Assembly: GCA_965221405.1 (NCBI GenBank)
Contig: CBDCSE010000002.1
Location: 992,001-1,056,000 of the forward strand
Length of the DNA: 64,000 nt
Source: JAPOUP01 sp965221405
GTDB lineage: Bacteria > Pseudomonadota > Alphaproteobacteria > Rhodobacterales > Rhodobacteraceae
Reading direction: 5' to 3'
Shown here: positions 43,837 through 52,849 of the stretch, in pieces
Layout of the letters: every line of letters starts with the position of its first letter
Numbering within the stretch: position 1 is the first letter of the stretch
Position numbers and translations under genes: made by a program
The notes under the pieces: generated by a model
Seen by the model: only the letters and a program-made list of their open reading frames with translations
The model's database searches: none
What the model was told of the DNA's origin: nothing

Positions 43837-44274
43837 TCATGTTCCCTGTTCGAAATGCGCCCCCGGGATCGTTCTGGAACACCCCCTCATCTCAGCGATA
43901 ACCTCACCGTCTCCCCGTGTCACCTTAACGTCGTATATGCCGGTGCGCCCCTTCATGCTGACTTCACGGGCCGTAGCGGTCAGGACATCACCCAAACTGC
44001 CCGGAGCGATGAAGCTTATCATGTTATGCTGCGCGACGGCGATTCTGTTGTAACTGTTGCAGGCGAAGGCGAAGGCACTGTCAGCCAGTGAGAAAATCAC
44101 CCCACCATGGCATATGTCATGCCCGTTGGTATGGTGCCGCTCGACCTTCATCGCCAGGACCGCCCGCCCAGGGGCGATTTCCTCCAGTGTCATGCCGAAC
44201 CACCTGCTGGCGTCGTCGCCGACCCACATGGCCCTGGCGCTGCGCTCCGCGCATTCCTGTGCTGACGTTTTCAT
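43837..44274 (-). CDS. paaI: Hydroxyphenylacetyl-CoA thioesterase PaaI
   Basis: A hot-dog-fold protein of 145 residues from ATG 44274 (MKTSAQECAERSARAMWVGD), with AAGGAGGT 10-17 bases upstream. The motif HTNGHDICHGGVIFSLADSA is typical of PaaI (the Asp in ADSA is catalytic). The family hydrolyses ring-hydroxylated phenylacetyl-CoA and probably rescues trapped CoA. It is the first gene of the paaI-paaK unit and divergent from paaZ with 131 bp between. Confidence 0.94.
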   Translation of the reverse strand: MKTSAQECAERSARAMWVGDDASRWFGMTLEEIAPGRAVLAMKVERHHTNGHDICHGGVIFSLADSAFAFACNSYNRIAVAQHNMISFIAPGSLGDVLTATAREVSMKGRTGIYDVKVTRGDGEVIAEMRGCSRTIPGAHFEQGT

Positions 44275-44363
44275 GTCGTGCGACCTCCTTGACCGGTGTC
44301 CCGGTGCGGGCCAGTCCGTTACGGGAATTGCGTCCTTGGCTGCCTTTCGGTTACATAAATCGG

Positions 44364-44385
44364 TCATTCCGGTCCAGTGGAATGA
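44364..44385. promoter_or_regulatory. Inverted repeat in the paaI-paaZ divergent promoter
   Basis: TCATTCC (44364-44370) and GGAATGA (44379-44385) are perfect 7-bp arms with an 8-bp spacer, in the middle of the 131-bp divergent promoter. It does not match the 13-bp arms seen before paaA, so if both are operators they probably serve different regulators or modes. Confidence 0.45.
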
Positions 44386-44405
44386 GCGCGGGAGGAGAAA
44401 CGGGA

Positions 44406-46436
44406 ATGGACGTGATCGAAGTGGGAAGCTTCCTCGCTGGCCAGTGGTTCGCTCCCGGCCCGGATGCCAGACCGGTGGAAAGTGCCGTAACCGGTGAAAC
44501 GATCGCCCGGGTCGGATCCCCTCGCCTTGACTGCGGCACCATGCTGGACTACGCGAAAGAGGTCGGCGGCCCCAGACTGCGTTCCATGACTTTCCACGAC
44601 CGGGCCCGCCTGCTGAAAGCGCTGGCGCTCTATCTCAATGACCGTAGGCAGCCACTCTACGATCTCTCCTTTTCGACCGGAGCAACGCGGAAGGATCACC
44701 TGATCGACATTGATGGCGGCATCGGCGCAACATTCGTGTTCGCGTCAAAGGGACGTCGGGAAATGCCCGATGCCCATGTCTATCTTGACGGACCGGTCGA
44801 GCGGCTAAGCCGGGGGGGCTCTTTTCTGGGACGGCATATCGCCATGCCACGGCGCGGAGTCGCCCTACATATCAACGCCTTCAATTTTCCTGTCTGGGGC
44901 ATGCTCGAGAAACTCGCGCCCACGCTGCTTGCCGGGATGCCGGCAATCATCAAGCCAGCCACCAGCAGCGCCTATGTCGCGGAGCTCGCGTTCAGGCAGA
45001 TCCTCGACAGCGGACTTGTTCCTGAAGGTGCCATTCAGCTCATATCCGGCGGCATTGGCGACCTGCTGGATTTTCTGGACGGACAGGACATCATCAGCTT
45101 CACCGGCTCCGCCGGCACCGCGCTGAAACTCAAGGCGACACATGCGATCCTTGACGGTGCCGTACCGTTCATCGCCGAACAGGACAGCCTCAACGCCGCG
45201 GTCCTTGGCGCGGACGCGGCTCCCGAGGAGCCGGAGTTTGATCTATTCATCAAGGAAGCCACGCAAGAGATGACCGTGAAAGCGGGTCAGAAATGCACCG
45301 CCATGCGGCGTCTTATCGTGCCCGAAACACGGATGCAGGCAGTGATCGAATCGCTCTCCAAGCGGTTAGGTGCGATCCGCATCGGCAACCCGACAGACGA
45401 ACGGACCCAGATGGGTGCGCTTATCTCGAAAAATCACCGCGGCGATGTATTGGAGCGAGCCGGCCTGATCGCAAAGGAAGCCGAGCGGATCTGCGGCGAT
45501 CCCACGGAATTCCCCGTCGAGGGCGCAGACCGGTCGAAAGGCGCGTTTCTGCCGCCCATGCTATTTCATTGCGCGGATCCCGACGCCGCTTCCACCGTTC
45601 ACGCGATCGAGGCATTTGGCCCCGTGGCAACCGTCATGGGTTACCGGGACACGGCGCATGCCGCCGCTCTGGCGAATCGCGGAAACGGCTCGCTGGTCGC
45701 TTCGGTGTTCACCCGCTGCGGCGATATCGCCCGGGAGCTGGCGTTGGAAACGGCCTCGTATCACGGTCGGCTGTATTTCAACAACAGGGACTCGGCCACG
45801 GAAGCAACCGGTCATGGCGCACCTCTTCCGCATATGATACATGGTGGACCCGGACGTGCGGGTGGAGGTGAGGAGCAGGGCGGTATCCGCGGCGTGACAC
45901 ATTACATGCAGCGCACCGCGATACAGGGTTCACCCGACATTCTCACCGCGGTCGGAGGTGCCTGGGTGCCCGGAAGTGCGGAAATCAAAGGTCATGGGCA
46001 TCCATTCCGTCGGCGGTTCGGAAACCTGAACATAGGTGAGACAATTCATACCGCCAGGCGCGAGATCACGATCGAGGACATCGTTCATTTCGCGGAGTTC
46101 ACCGGTGACAGGTTCTATGCCCATCTTGACGAAGAAGCTGCCGCGGCCAATCCGTTTTTCCCGGGACGGGTGGCGCATGGCTACCTGCTTCTCAGTTTTG
46201 CCGCCGGCCTGTTCGTCGAGCCATCACCGGGACCGGTGCTGGCGAACACCGGGCTGGATTCGCTTCGTTTCATGCAACCGGTCTCGCCGGGAGACAGGAT
46301 CGCCGCGCAGCTGACCGTCAAACACAAAACCATACGCAACGACGATTATGGCGAGGTCCGCTGGCATGTCACATTGACCAACCAGAACGGTGATATCTGC
46401 GCGGAATACGAACTGTTGACCATGGTGGCCCGTTGA
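44406..46436 (+). CDS. paaZ: Bifunctional oxepin-CoA hydrolase / 3-oxo-5,6-dehydrosuberyl-CoA dehydrogenase
   Basis: A protein of 676 residues from ATG 44406, with GGAGGAG 9-15 bases before it. The N-terminal aldehyde dehydrogenase domain carries Glu in FIAEQDSLNAAVLG, the NAD site TGSAGTALKLKA and the catalytic Cys in AGQKCTAMRRLIVP. The C-terminal MaoC-type hydratase has FTGDRFYAHLDEEAAAANPF (Asp and His) and RVAHGYLLLSFAAGLF. It opens the oxepin ring and oxidises the aldehyde. The beta-oxidation genes needed next (paaF, G, H, J) are not in the window. Confidence 0.96.
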   Translation: MDVIEVGSFLAGQWFAPGPDARPVESAVTGETIARVGSPRLDCGTMLDYAKEVGGPRLRSMTFHDRARLLKALALYLNDRRQPLYDLSFSTGATRKDHLIDIDGGIGATFVFASKGRREMPDAHVYLDGPVERLSRGGSFLGRHIAMPRRGVALHINAFNFPVWGMLEKLAPTLLAGMPAIIKPATSSAYVAELAFRQILDSGLVPEGAIQLISGGIGDLLDFLDGQDIISFTGSAGTALKLKATHAILDGAVPFIAEQDSLNAAVLGADAAPEEPEFDLFIKEATQEMTVKAGQKCTAMRRLIVPETRMQAVIESLSKRLGAIRIGNPTDERTQMGALISKNHRGDVLERAGLIAKEAERICGDPTEFPVEGADRSKGAFLPPMLFHCADPDAASTVHAIEAFGPVATVMGYRDTAHAAALANRGNGSLVASVFTRCGDIARELALETASYHGRLYFNNRDSATEATGHGAPLPHMIHGGPGRAGGGEEQGGIRGVTHYMQRTAIQGSPDILTAVGGAWVPGSAEIKGHGHPFRRRFGNLNIGETIHTARREITIEDIVHFAEFTGDRFYAHLDEEAAAANPFFPGRVAHGYLLLSFAAGLFVEPSPGPVLANTGLDSLRFMQPVSPGDRIAAQLTVKHKTIRNDDYGEVRWHVTLTNQNGDICAEYELLTMVAR

Positions 46437-46581
46437 GCGCCGCCCGAGCCGGGCCGGGCGGCACCGGCGCGGAACGGCGCAGGTTCGGAGGAACCGAAAC
46501 CGCCACGGACGGGCCACCGATGGACAGAACCGCTCGTTCTCCGCCCAGTGCGCCCGCCCGTCATCCACCGCCAAATCAGCA

Positions 46582-46602
46582 ATGTCCGCTTTCAACGGAC
46601 AT
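46582..46602. promoter_or_regulatory. Inverted repeat just upstream of the paaX-like gene
   Basis: ATGTCCG (46582-46588) and CGGACAT (46596-46602) have perfect 7-bp arms with a 7-bp spacer, ending 8 bp before the ATG at 46611. The position would let a bound protein block translation or transcription of the regulator gene, hence possible autoregulation. Confidence 0.5.
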
Positions 46603-46610
46603 AGGTCGCC

Positions 46611-47432
46611 ATGACGTACATTGAGGCAGTTCCTTCAAGCGAGATGATCGACATGCTGGGTGAGCTCGGGACTCCCCCGGTCTGGTCTTTGGTCATCACG
46701 GTATTCGGCGACTCGGTAATGCCTCGCGGTGGCGTTATTTCCGCAAGCGCGCTGTCGTCCATATTCCACCGCCTTTCGATCAGAGGGGAAGCCCTGCGCG
46801 TGGCGCTTCACAGACTCGCCAAGGATGGCTGGATTGTCCGGCACAGGTTCGGTCGCAATAGCCATTACGCTCTTTCGGACAGGGGTCGTGCCAAATTCCT
46901 TCCAGCCTCACGCCGTATCTACGCAGTCGCTCCGGTCCTCAACGGGCCCTGGAGGCTTGTGGCGCTGAGGAAGCCTCCCCTCCCGGAAACGGCAATGTCC
47001 AAGGCCGGTTTTCTGCAAATCTCACCAACGCTGTTCCTGGGTCCACGGCAAGCCGGAAAGCCGCCCGCAAACGGGGAGGCGATCGTGGGCGACGTCCGGC
47101 ACCTTCCGGACTGGGCCCGTTCGGCTCTCGCACCGGAACCGCTGCAAATGGACTACCAACGACTTCATTCAGTACTCTCGGAACAGATGGCCACGCTCCG
47201 GACGGCCGCTGGACCCGAGCCACTGGACGCCGTAGGACTGCGTACGTTGATCATTCACCATTGGCGGCGCTTGCTGCTGCGCCACGCCGATCTTCCATTG
47301 GAGGTCATGCCCGAAGGATGGTGCGGAGAGGATTGCCGTGGACTGGTGCTCGCCCTGCACGAAACGCTCTCACGGAGCGCCGACCCCTGGCTCGATGGAG
47401 CCATCGGACTCCGGGCCACCCATTGCCCATAA
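46611..47432 (+). CDS. paaX: PaaX-family transcriptional regulator
   Basis: A protein of 273 residues. The N-terminal winged helix has SLVITVFGDSVMPRGGVISA, LSIRGEALRVALHRLAKDGW and IVRHRFGRNSHYALSDRGRA, then the PaaX central domain (NGPWRLVALRKPPLPE) and C-terminal part (LLLRHADLPLEVMPEGWCGE). PaaX proteins repress phenylacetate genes and are released by phenylacetyl-CoA. It lies 174 bp after paaZ and closes the cluster, next to an inverted repeat of its own. Confidence 0.9.
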   Translation: MTYIEAVPSSEMIDMLGELGTPPVWSLVITVFGDSVMPRGGVISASALSSIFHRLSIRGEALRVALHRLAKDGWIVRHRFGRNSHYALSDRGRAKFLPASRRIYAVAPVLNGPWRLVALRKPPLPETAMSKAGFLQISPTLFLGPRQAGKPPANGEAIVGDVRHLPDWARSALAPEPLQMDYQRLHSVLSEQMATLRTAAGPEPLDAVGLRTLIIHHWRRLLLRHADLPLEVMPEGWCGEDCRGLVLALHETLSRSADPWLDGAIGLRATHCP

Positions 47433-48371
47433 CCCTTATCCGGCCCCTGGATTGTCAATAGCCCTTTCCAATCAAACGACCATTCCGCGAGCTGCCGACA
47501 GCTATTGCGACCGTATCGGGAACGTCCGACTACAGCATGTGTGGGCGGGCTGGACATCACATACCTCATTTGCGATTTCAACGACATGGCAGTGATGCGC
47601 CAGATAGATCGCCTGACCGTTCCGGCCGATCCCGTCCATGGGCCCGCAGGCCCTCCGGGTCCGGTTCTCGTCGAATGTCTCGAACGCATCATCCCGGAAG
47701 AGCGGTAGCCGGACGCCTTGGGATACCACCTGTTCGTGGGCTGCGGCACGAAAGGCAAGGGAATGGTTGTATCCTTGTTCCTATTTAGACATATCCCCGA
47801 CCTGCTCCGGAGTTCCGCCGGTGTCGAGTGCGCCCAGGATTCCGGATGATCCATCCGGCCTCGGTGTTTGTCACGATAACCGCGAATGGCTTGCTCCGTG
47901 GGGCTCGGATCGAGGACTTTTCCGGGGTAATCGAACGCCGCGTCCTCGATCTGCATCTGCAATGTCTTGCGGCGTTCGACCAGCTCGGCGACTTCCGAAC
48001 CGCCCGTTACCGACATCAGATCGCGATCGGCGTTTGCCCGCGCGGCATTTTCGTCAGATAACCGGATCTCCGCACGATCGGGATCCGCGATAAGCGAGCC
48101 GAACTTCGTCTCGAGATCGGGTATTCTGTCCGGTCTTCAGAGAGACGCCGCGCCGCCACAGGCTGCTTCGAAGGTCGGAGCCTCAAATGAGGGCATCGGA
48201 CACAGGGCATCGACCAATCGATCGGCTTTTTCCAGCACCGGACGCGGGACGCCGTGACCTGTCGTAAATGAACCCCCGGCGGGGGGGAGAGAGATGAAAC
48301 TCCGGTCGGACCATGAAAGTGTTTCGCTTCGAGTTCCAGATTGTATACATGCGGCCAACAGGAGATAATCC
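47433..48371. other. Degenerate region, no gene assigned
   Basis: Broken protein-like stretches occur on both strands. On the minus strand: ERRKTLQMQIEDAAFDYPGK and TEQAIRGYRDKHRGRMDHPE near 48000-47800, EKADRLVDALCPMPSFEAPT near 48240-48180, and LPLFRDDAFETFDENRTRRA near 47700. The order suggests one or more decayed mobile genes, possibly including the tail of a recombinase, but no family could be established. The last 100 bp should hold the promoter of the ABC exporter genes. Confidence 0.4.
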
Positions 48372-49301
48372 ATGCCCCCGATGCTTGATTTGCGCGACGT
48401 ATGCAAGACTTACCCAAATGGGACCGACGCGCTCAAGGGCGTATCGCTTCAGATCGAGCAGGGCGAGATTCTCGCCCTGCTGGGCCCAAACGGCGCCGGT
48501 AAGACCACACTTATCTCGATCATCTGCGGGATCTCGACGATGACCGCCGGCTCGGTCGAGGTGGGAGGCCATGATGTGGTCACCGATTTCCGCGCCGCGC
48601 GGCAGCTCATAGGCATTGTTCCACAGGAACTCAGCCTCGACCCGTTCGCGCGGGTCGGAAACTGCCTTCGACTGTCTCGCGGGCTTTTTGGCCTGCCGCG
48701 CAGCGACTCTTTCATCGAAGGAATTCTGAAGAGGCTCTCGCTTTGGGACAGGCGCAACAGCAGGGTTCATGAACTCTCGGGGGGCATGAAACGCCGAGTC
48801 CTGATCGGTAAGGCTCTGGCCCATGAGCCGAAAGTGCTCTTTCTCGACGAGCCTACAGCCGGTGTCGACGTTGAACTGCGCAAGGACATGTGGCGAACGG
48901 TGCGCGACCTCAAGGAACAGGGCACAACGATCATATTGACCACGCACTACATAGAGGAGGCCGAGGCTATCGCGGATCGGGTCGGTGTCATATCAAACGG
49001 TGAGATACTGCTTGTCGAGGAAACGGAGGCGCTGATGCACCGGATGGGCAGGAAGGAAATGATCATCGAACTGCAGGAACCGGTCGACGAAATTCCCGAA
49101 AGCCTTTCCGCATACGGCCTCCGCAGAGGACGAAACGAGCGCTCGCTGGTCTATTCCTACGTCTCCATGGCGGGAAAGCGCCCCGGGATCACCTCGTTGC
49201 TGACAGATATATCGGCGGCGGGTTTCGTGCTGCGCGACGTGCAGACCCGGCAATCAAGCCTTGAGGACATTTTTGTCGACCTTCTGAGAGACGCCGCATG
49301 A
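48372..49301 (+). CDS. ABC-2 type exporter ATP-binding protein
   Basis: A protein of 309 residues with Walker A GPNGAGKTTLISIICGIS, signature LSGGMKRRVLIGKAL, Walker B VLFLDEPTAGVDVELRKDM and switch His in ILTTHYIEEAEAIADR. The C-terminal tail ends DVQTRQSSLEDIFVDLL, typical of the DrrA/NodI/YadG group of exporters. Its stop overlaps the start of the permease gene by 4 bp. Substrate unknown. Confidence 0.93.
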   Translation: MPPMLDLRDVCKTYPNGTDALKGVSLQIEQGEILALLGPNGAGKTTLISIICGISTMTAGSVEVGGHDVVTDFRAARQLIGIVPQELSLDPFARVGNCLRLSRGLFGLPRSDSFIEGILKRLSLWDRRNSRVHELSGGMKRRVLIGKALAHEPKVLFLDEPTAGVDVELRKDMWRTVRDLKEQGTTIILTTHYIEEAEAIADRVGVISNGEILLVEETEALMHRMGRKEMIIELQEPVDEIPESLSAYGLRRGRNERSLVYSYVSMAGKRPGITSLLTDISAAGFVLRDVQTRQSSLEDIFVDLLRDAA

Positions 49302-50059
49302 ACTGGTTCGGAATATTCACCATCTACAGGTTCGAGATGGCGCGTACATGGCGCACGATCTGGCAATCGATCGTCTCGCCGGTCATCTCAACGTCACTTT
49401 ACTTCGTGGTGTTCGGAACCGCCATCGGCGGCCGGATCACCGAGGTCGAGAGCGTCAGCTACGGTGCCTTTATAGTGCCGGGGCTGATCATGCTCTCAGC
49501 GACCATGCAATCGGTCTCCAACGCCAGCCTCGCGATCTATCTTCCCAAATTCATCGGCACGATCTACGAACTGCTCTCCGCTCCGCTCAGCCATGTCGAA
49601 ATCGTGATCGGATATGTTGGCGCGGCGGCCACGAAGTCGCTTATCATCGGGCTCATTATCCTGGCGACCGCTTTCCTGTTCGTTCCACTGCAGATCCTGC
49701 ATCCCTTCTGGATGCTGGCTTTCCTCTTGCTCACCTGTCTGTCGTTCAGTCTCTTCGGTTTCATTATCGGCATCTGGGCAAAGGACTTCGAGGAGCTCCA
49801 GCTGATCCCGCTTCTGGTCATAACACCTCTGGTGTTTCTCGGTGGCGCGTTTTTCTCGGTCTCGATGCTTCCGCCCGCCTGGCAGACAATCGTGCTGTTC
49901 AACCCCATGATCTATCTCGTCTCGGGGTTCCGATGGGCATTCTTCGGCCTCGCCGACGTTTCGCCCGGGATAAGTCTGACCGCGATTCTGGGTTTCACCG
50001 GGCTCTGTATGGGCGTCGTTTGGTGGATATTCAGGACAGGATGGCGACTCAAGACCTGA
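49298..50059 (+). CDS. ABC-2 type exporter permease (YadH/NodJ type)
   Basis: A protein of 253 residues with six predicted membrane spans. It begins RFEMARTWRTIWQSIVSPVI and includes GAFIVPGLIMLSATMQSVSN, the ABC-2 signature region LLVITPLVFLGGAFFSVSML and FNPMIYLVSGFRWAFFGLAD. It pairs with the overlapping ATPase gene. Homologous pairs export drugs, polysaccharides or lipids in Gram-negative bacteria. Nothing here fixes the substrate. Confidence 0.93.
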   Translation: MNWFGIFTIYRFEMARTWRTIWQSIVSPVISTSLYFVVFGTAIGGRITEVESVSYGAFIVPGLIMLSATMQSVSNASLAIYLPKFIGTIYELLSAPLSHVEIVIGYVGAAATKSLIIGLIILATAFLFVPLQILHPFWMLAFLLLTCLSFSLFGFIIGIWAKDFEELQLIPLLVITPLVFLGGAFFSVSMLPPAWQTIVLFNPMIYLVSGFRWAFFGLADVSPGISLTAILGFTGLCMGVVWWIFRTGWRLKT

Positions 50060-50111
50060 CGGGATCGGTTCCAACCTTGTCCAGACGGTCCCGAGCCACT
50101 ACATCCAGCGC

Positions 50112-50915
50112 ATGGAAATCGCGTTCACCAGACTATACAGAAGGCGACCCTCGGTCGCCGTGATAAGGCTTTCCGGCGTGATCGCAGGCGGCAGGCGGGG
50201 CGACGCCCTATGCGATTCGCGCCTCGCTCCGCTACTTGAGCGGGCGTTCAGGAAAGGCAGTCCTGTGGCTGTTGCCCTCGCGATCAACTCCCCAGGCGGA
50301 AGCCCGGTCCAGTCGAGCCTCATCGCAGCCCGCATAAGGCGGCTGGCCGAGGAGATGGACGTCAAGGTCTACGCGTTCGTCGAGGACGTAGCGGCTTCAG
50401 GCGGCTATTGGCTTGCCTGCGCCGCCGATGAGATCTGGGTCGACGCCAGTTCCATTGTCGGATCGATCGGTGTGATCTACGCGGGTTTCGGGCTTCAGGA
50501 CTTCATAGGAAAATTCGGCGTCGAGCGCCGCGTGCATACGGCCGGCAGTTCCAAGTCGATGCTCGATCCATTCCGTCCTGAGCGGGAGGAGGACATACGG
50601 AAACTCAGGAGTTGGCAGACCCAGATCCACGACGCGTTCATTCAACATGTCAGGACAGCGCGCGGTCGCCGACTGAGGGATGATGGGGAGCTGTTCAGCG
50701 GCGACGTCTGGGTAGGCGCCGTATCGGTGGAAAGGGGCCTCGCCGATGGGGTCGGCCATATCGTTCCGAAGATGAAGGAGATCTTTGGGGAAAAAGTCCG
50801 CTTCCTGCAGTACGGCCCGAAGCGCGGCCTCTTCCAGCGTCTCGGTGCGCGTATGCTTGACGACATTCTCAGCGTTGCTGACGAACGTGCGCAATTCGGC
50901 CGGTTTGGCCTTTGA
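50112..50915 (+). CDS. S49-family peptidase (SppA/SohB-like)
   Basis: A protein of 267 residues. The nucleophile Ser is expected in DVAASGGYWLACAADEIW, preceded by AINSPGGSPVQSSLI. The catalytic Lys is expected in AGSSKSMLDPFRPEREED. Half the length of E. coli SppA, as in the short form common in Rhodobacterales. There is no obvious signal or membrane anchor, so it may be cytoplasmic-side associated. It degrades signal peptides or membrane peptide fragments by family. The stop overlaps a small downstream gene. Confidence 0.92.
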   Translation: MEIAFTRLYRRRPSVAVIRLSGVIAGGRRGDALCDSRLAPLLERAFRKGSPVAVALAINSPGGSPVQSSLIAARIRRLAEEMDVKVYAFVEDVAASGGYWLACAADEIWVDASSIVGSIGVIYAGFGLQDFIGKFGVERRVHTAGSSKSMLDPFRPEREEDIRKLRSWQTQIHDAFIQHVRTARGRRLRDDGELFSGDVWVGAVSVERGLADGVGHIVPKMKEIFGEKVRFLQYGPKRGLFQRLGARMLDDILSVADERAQFGRFGL

Positions 50916-51073
50916 TTGTCAAGATCATCATAGTTTTCCTGGCAGTTATGGCGATACTGGCCATTTTCGGGCGCCTGCGGCTTCCGGGGCAGAACGGTAT
51001 CGTTTGGCGCAGATGTCCCCGCTGCGGTCGGTACATGTTCGGTAAGGGACCATGCCACTGCGGTAAGGTCTGA
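50912..51073 (+). CDS. Tiny membrane-anchored zinc-ribbon protein
   Basis: A protein of 53 codons from TTG 50912, whose start overlaps the stop of the peptidase gene. It has one membrane segment (VKIIIVFLAVMAILAIFG), a GRLRLPG hinge and a four-cysteine ribbon (RRCPRCGRYMFGKGPCHCGKV, with CxxC and CxC). It lies between the S49 peptidase and the CaCA exchanger. I recall similar short genes at this place in Rhodobacterales, hence a real gene. Role unknown. It may help the peptidase. Confidence 0.7.
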   Translation: MIVKIIIVFLAVMAILAIFGRLRLPGQNGIVWRRCPRCGRYMFGKGPCHCGKV

Positions 51074-51077
51074 CCCC

Positions 51078-52019
51078 TTGGATTTCGTCTATGCCGCCCT
51101 TGGCCTGGCCATTCTGCTCCTGGCCGGTGACGCGCTCGTGCGTGGATCGGTCAGCCTTGCCACCAAGCTGCGGATTCCGGCAGTTGTCGTGAGTCTCACG
51201 ATCATCAGCTTCGGAACCTCGGCGCCGGAACTTTTCATCTCGGCCAGCGCTGTCCTTGACGGAGCGCCTGGCATTGCGCTGGGCAATGTCGTGGGATCGA
51301 ACATTTCCAACGTGCTGCTGGTTCTGGGCCTTCCAGCGCTGATATCGGGCATCGATGCCAATGTTTCCGGCACAGGCCGGTCATTCCTCCTGATGATGGC
51401 CGCCACCGTCGCGTTCATCGCGCTGTGTTTCCTTGGTCCCCTGACCTGGACACATGGTCTGCTACTCCTTGGGCTACTGGCCGCGGTGACATTCGACCAG
51501 TTATACCGTGCGCGTGGCGGTTACCGCATACCCGTTGGCGAGGCGGAGGACGTCAAGTGCGCCGATCCTGCCATATCCGGGATCAGGCTGACGTCGTTGA
51601 TGGTCATTGGCCTTGTCGGACTTCCATTCGGGGCGGGTCTTCTTATCGAAGGGGCGGTTAGCATCGCGGCCACTTTCGGACTCAGTGAATCCACTGTCGG
51701 GCTGACTCTGGTCGCGGTGGGCACCTCCCTGCCCGAACTCGCCACAACCATCGTCGCGGCCATCCGTCGTCGCGCCGATGTCGTCCTTGGCAACGTGATC
51801 GGTTCGAACATTTTCAACCTTCTGGCAATAATCGGCGTCTCATCTATGCTCGGAACCATTCCGGTAGAACCGTCGTTCCTGGAATTCAATCTTTGGGTCA
51901 TGGTTGCGACATCGCTCTTTCTTGCGCCATTCGCAGTTGCCGGTTACAGGATCTCCAGGATTACAGGCATTGTGCTGTTCGTGCTGTATCTCGCCTATGT
52001 GACGGTCGTGCTGGCATGA
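51078..52019 (+). CDS. CaCA-family Na+/Ca2+ exchanger (YrbG-like)
   Basis: A protein of 313 residues beginning at TTG 51078, with about ten membrane spans. The two alpha repeats are plain: SFGTSAPELFISASAVLDG with GNVVGSNISN, and AVGTSLPELATTIVAAIRRR with GNVIGSNIFN. These bind the exchanged cations. It probably extrudes calcium against sodium or protons. The start lies 4 bp after the zinc-ribbon gene, and its stop overlaps the next ATG, so it is in a coupled operon. Confidence 0.93.
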   Translation: MDFVYAALGLAILLLAGDALVRGSVSLATKLRIPAVVVSLTIISFGTSAPELFISASAVLDGAPGIALGNVVGSNISNVLLVLGLPALISGIDANVSGTGRSFLLMMAATVAFIALCFLGPLTWTHGLLLLGLLAAVTFDQLYRARGGYRIPVGEAEDVKCADPAISGIRLTSLMVIGLVGLPFGAGLLIEGAVSIAATFGLSESTVGLTLVAVGTSLPELATTIVAAIRRRADVVLGNVIGSNIFNLLAIIGVSSMLGTIPVEPSFLEFNLWVMVATSLFLAPFAVAGYRISRITGIVLFVLYLAYVTVVLA

Positions 52020-52849
52020 AAGTACCGAACAGTCAGAGGAACGAGAGCTCGACGCGGAAACCAAACGCATTGGTGACCGGTGCCGCGGCGCGGCTTGGAC
52101 GGGATATGGCCCGGGCTCTGGCGCGGGAAGGCTTCAACGTCGCGGTCCATCATCTCAATACGCCTGCGGACCAGATTGTATCGGAGATCCGTGCCATAGG
52201 TTGCCGGGCCATCTCCATAAAGGCCGACCTTCTGGACGAGTCGGAGACGCGGAACCTGCTTCCGTCCGCTTCGGAGGCTCTTGGCGGACCGATCAGCGTT
52301 CTGGTGAACAACGCCTCGATCTTTGAATACGACAGCATTGAAACCGCTACACGCCGAAGCTGGGACCGGCATATCGAATCGAATCTGCGCGCGCCATTCG
52401 TGCTCATCCAGTCGCTGGCGGCGCAGGCACCGGCACCCACCAGAGATGAAATGGGAGAGCTCCGGGCCGAGGCCCTGGCGGTCAACATGATCGACCAGAG
52501 GGTCCGGAAGCTTACACCTGAGTTCATGACTTACACGATAGCCAAGGCGGCTTTATGGACTCTCACACGGTCTGCGGCGCAGGCGCTTGCCCCACGTATC
52601 CGCGTCAACGCAATTGGCCCGGGGCCGACGTTGCGGGGCCATCGACAGTCAGCCGAACATTTCGCGCGGCAGCGCGCCACGACGATCCTGGGGCGCGGCG
52701 CTAATTCCGAGGACATCGTCGAAGCGCTCCGTTATCTCCTGCATGCCCCCGCCGTAACCGGCCAGCTGCTCTGCGTTGACGGTGGCCAGCACATCGGATG
52801 GGCCGCCTCTGATGACCTGGATTCCGAGCCTGAAGACGGTACCGCGTAA
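52016..52849 (+). CDS. SDR-family oxidoreductase, pteridine-reductase-like
   Basis: A protein of 277 residues from ATG 52016, overlapping the exchanger stop (ATGA). The cofactor motif is LVTGAAARLGRDMARALARE. The AAARLG variant resembles FolM/pteridine reductases and related SDRs. VNNASIFEYDS follows. The Tyr-Lys pair is FMTYTIAKAALWTLT, and the C-terminus has QLLCVDGGQHIGW. The S of the catalytic triad is not in the usual place in the EMGELRAEALAVNMID stretch, so activity may be altered. In relatives it lies next to uvrC, as here. Confidence 0.88.
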   Translation: MKVPNSQRNESSTRKPNALVTGAAARLGRDMARALAREGFNVAVHHLNTPADQIVSEIRAIGCRAISIKADLLDESETRNLLPSASEALGGPISVLVNNASIFEYDSIETATRRSWDRHIESNLRAPFVLIQSLAAQAPAPTRDEMGELRAEALAVNMIDQRVRKLTPEFMTYTIAKAALWTLTRSAAQALAPRIRVNAIGPGPTLRGHRQSAEHFARQRATTILGRGANSEDIVEALRYLLHAPAVTGQLLCVDGGQHIGWAASDDLDSEPEDGTA

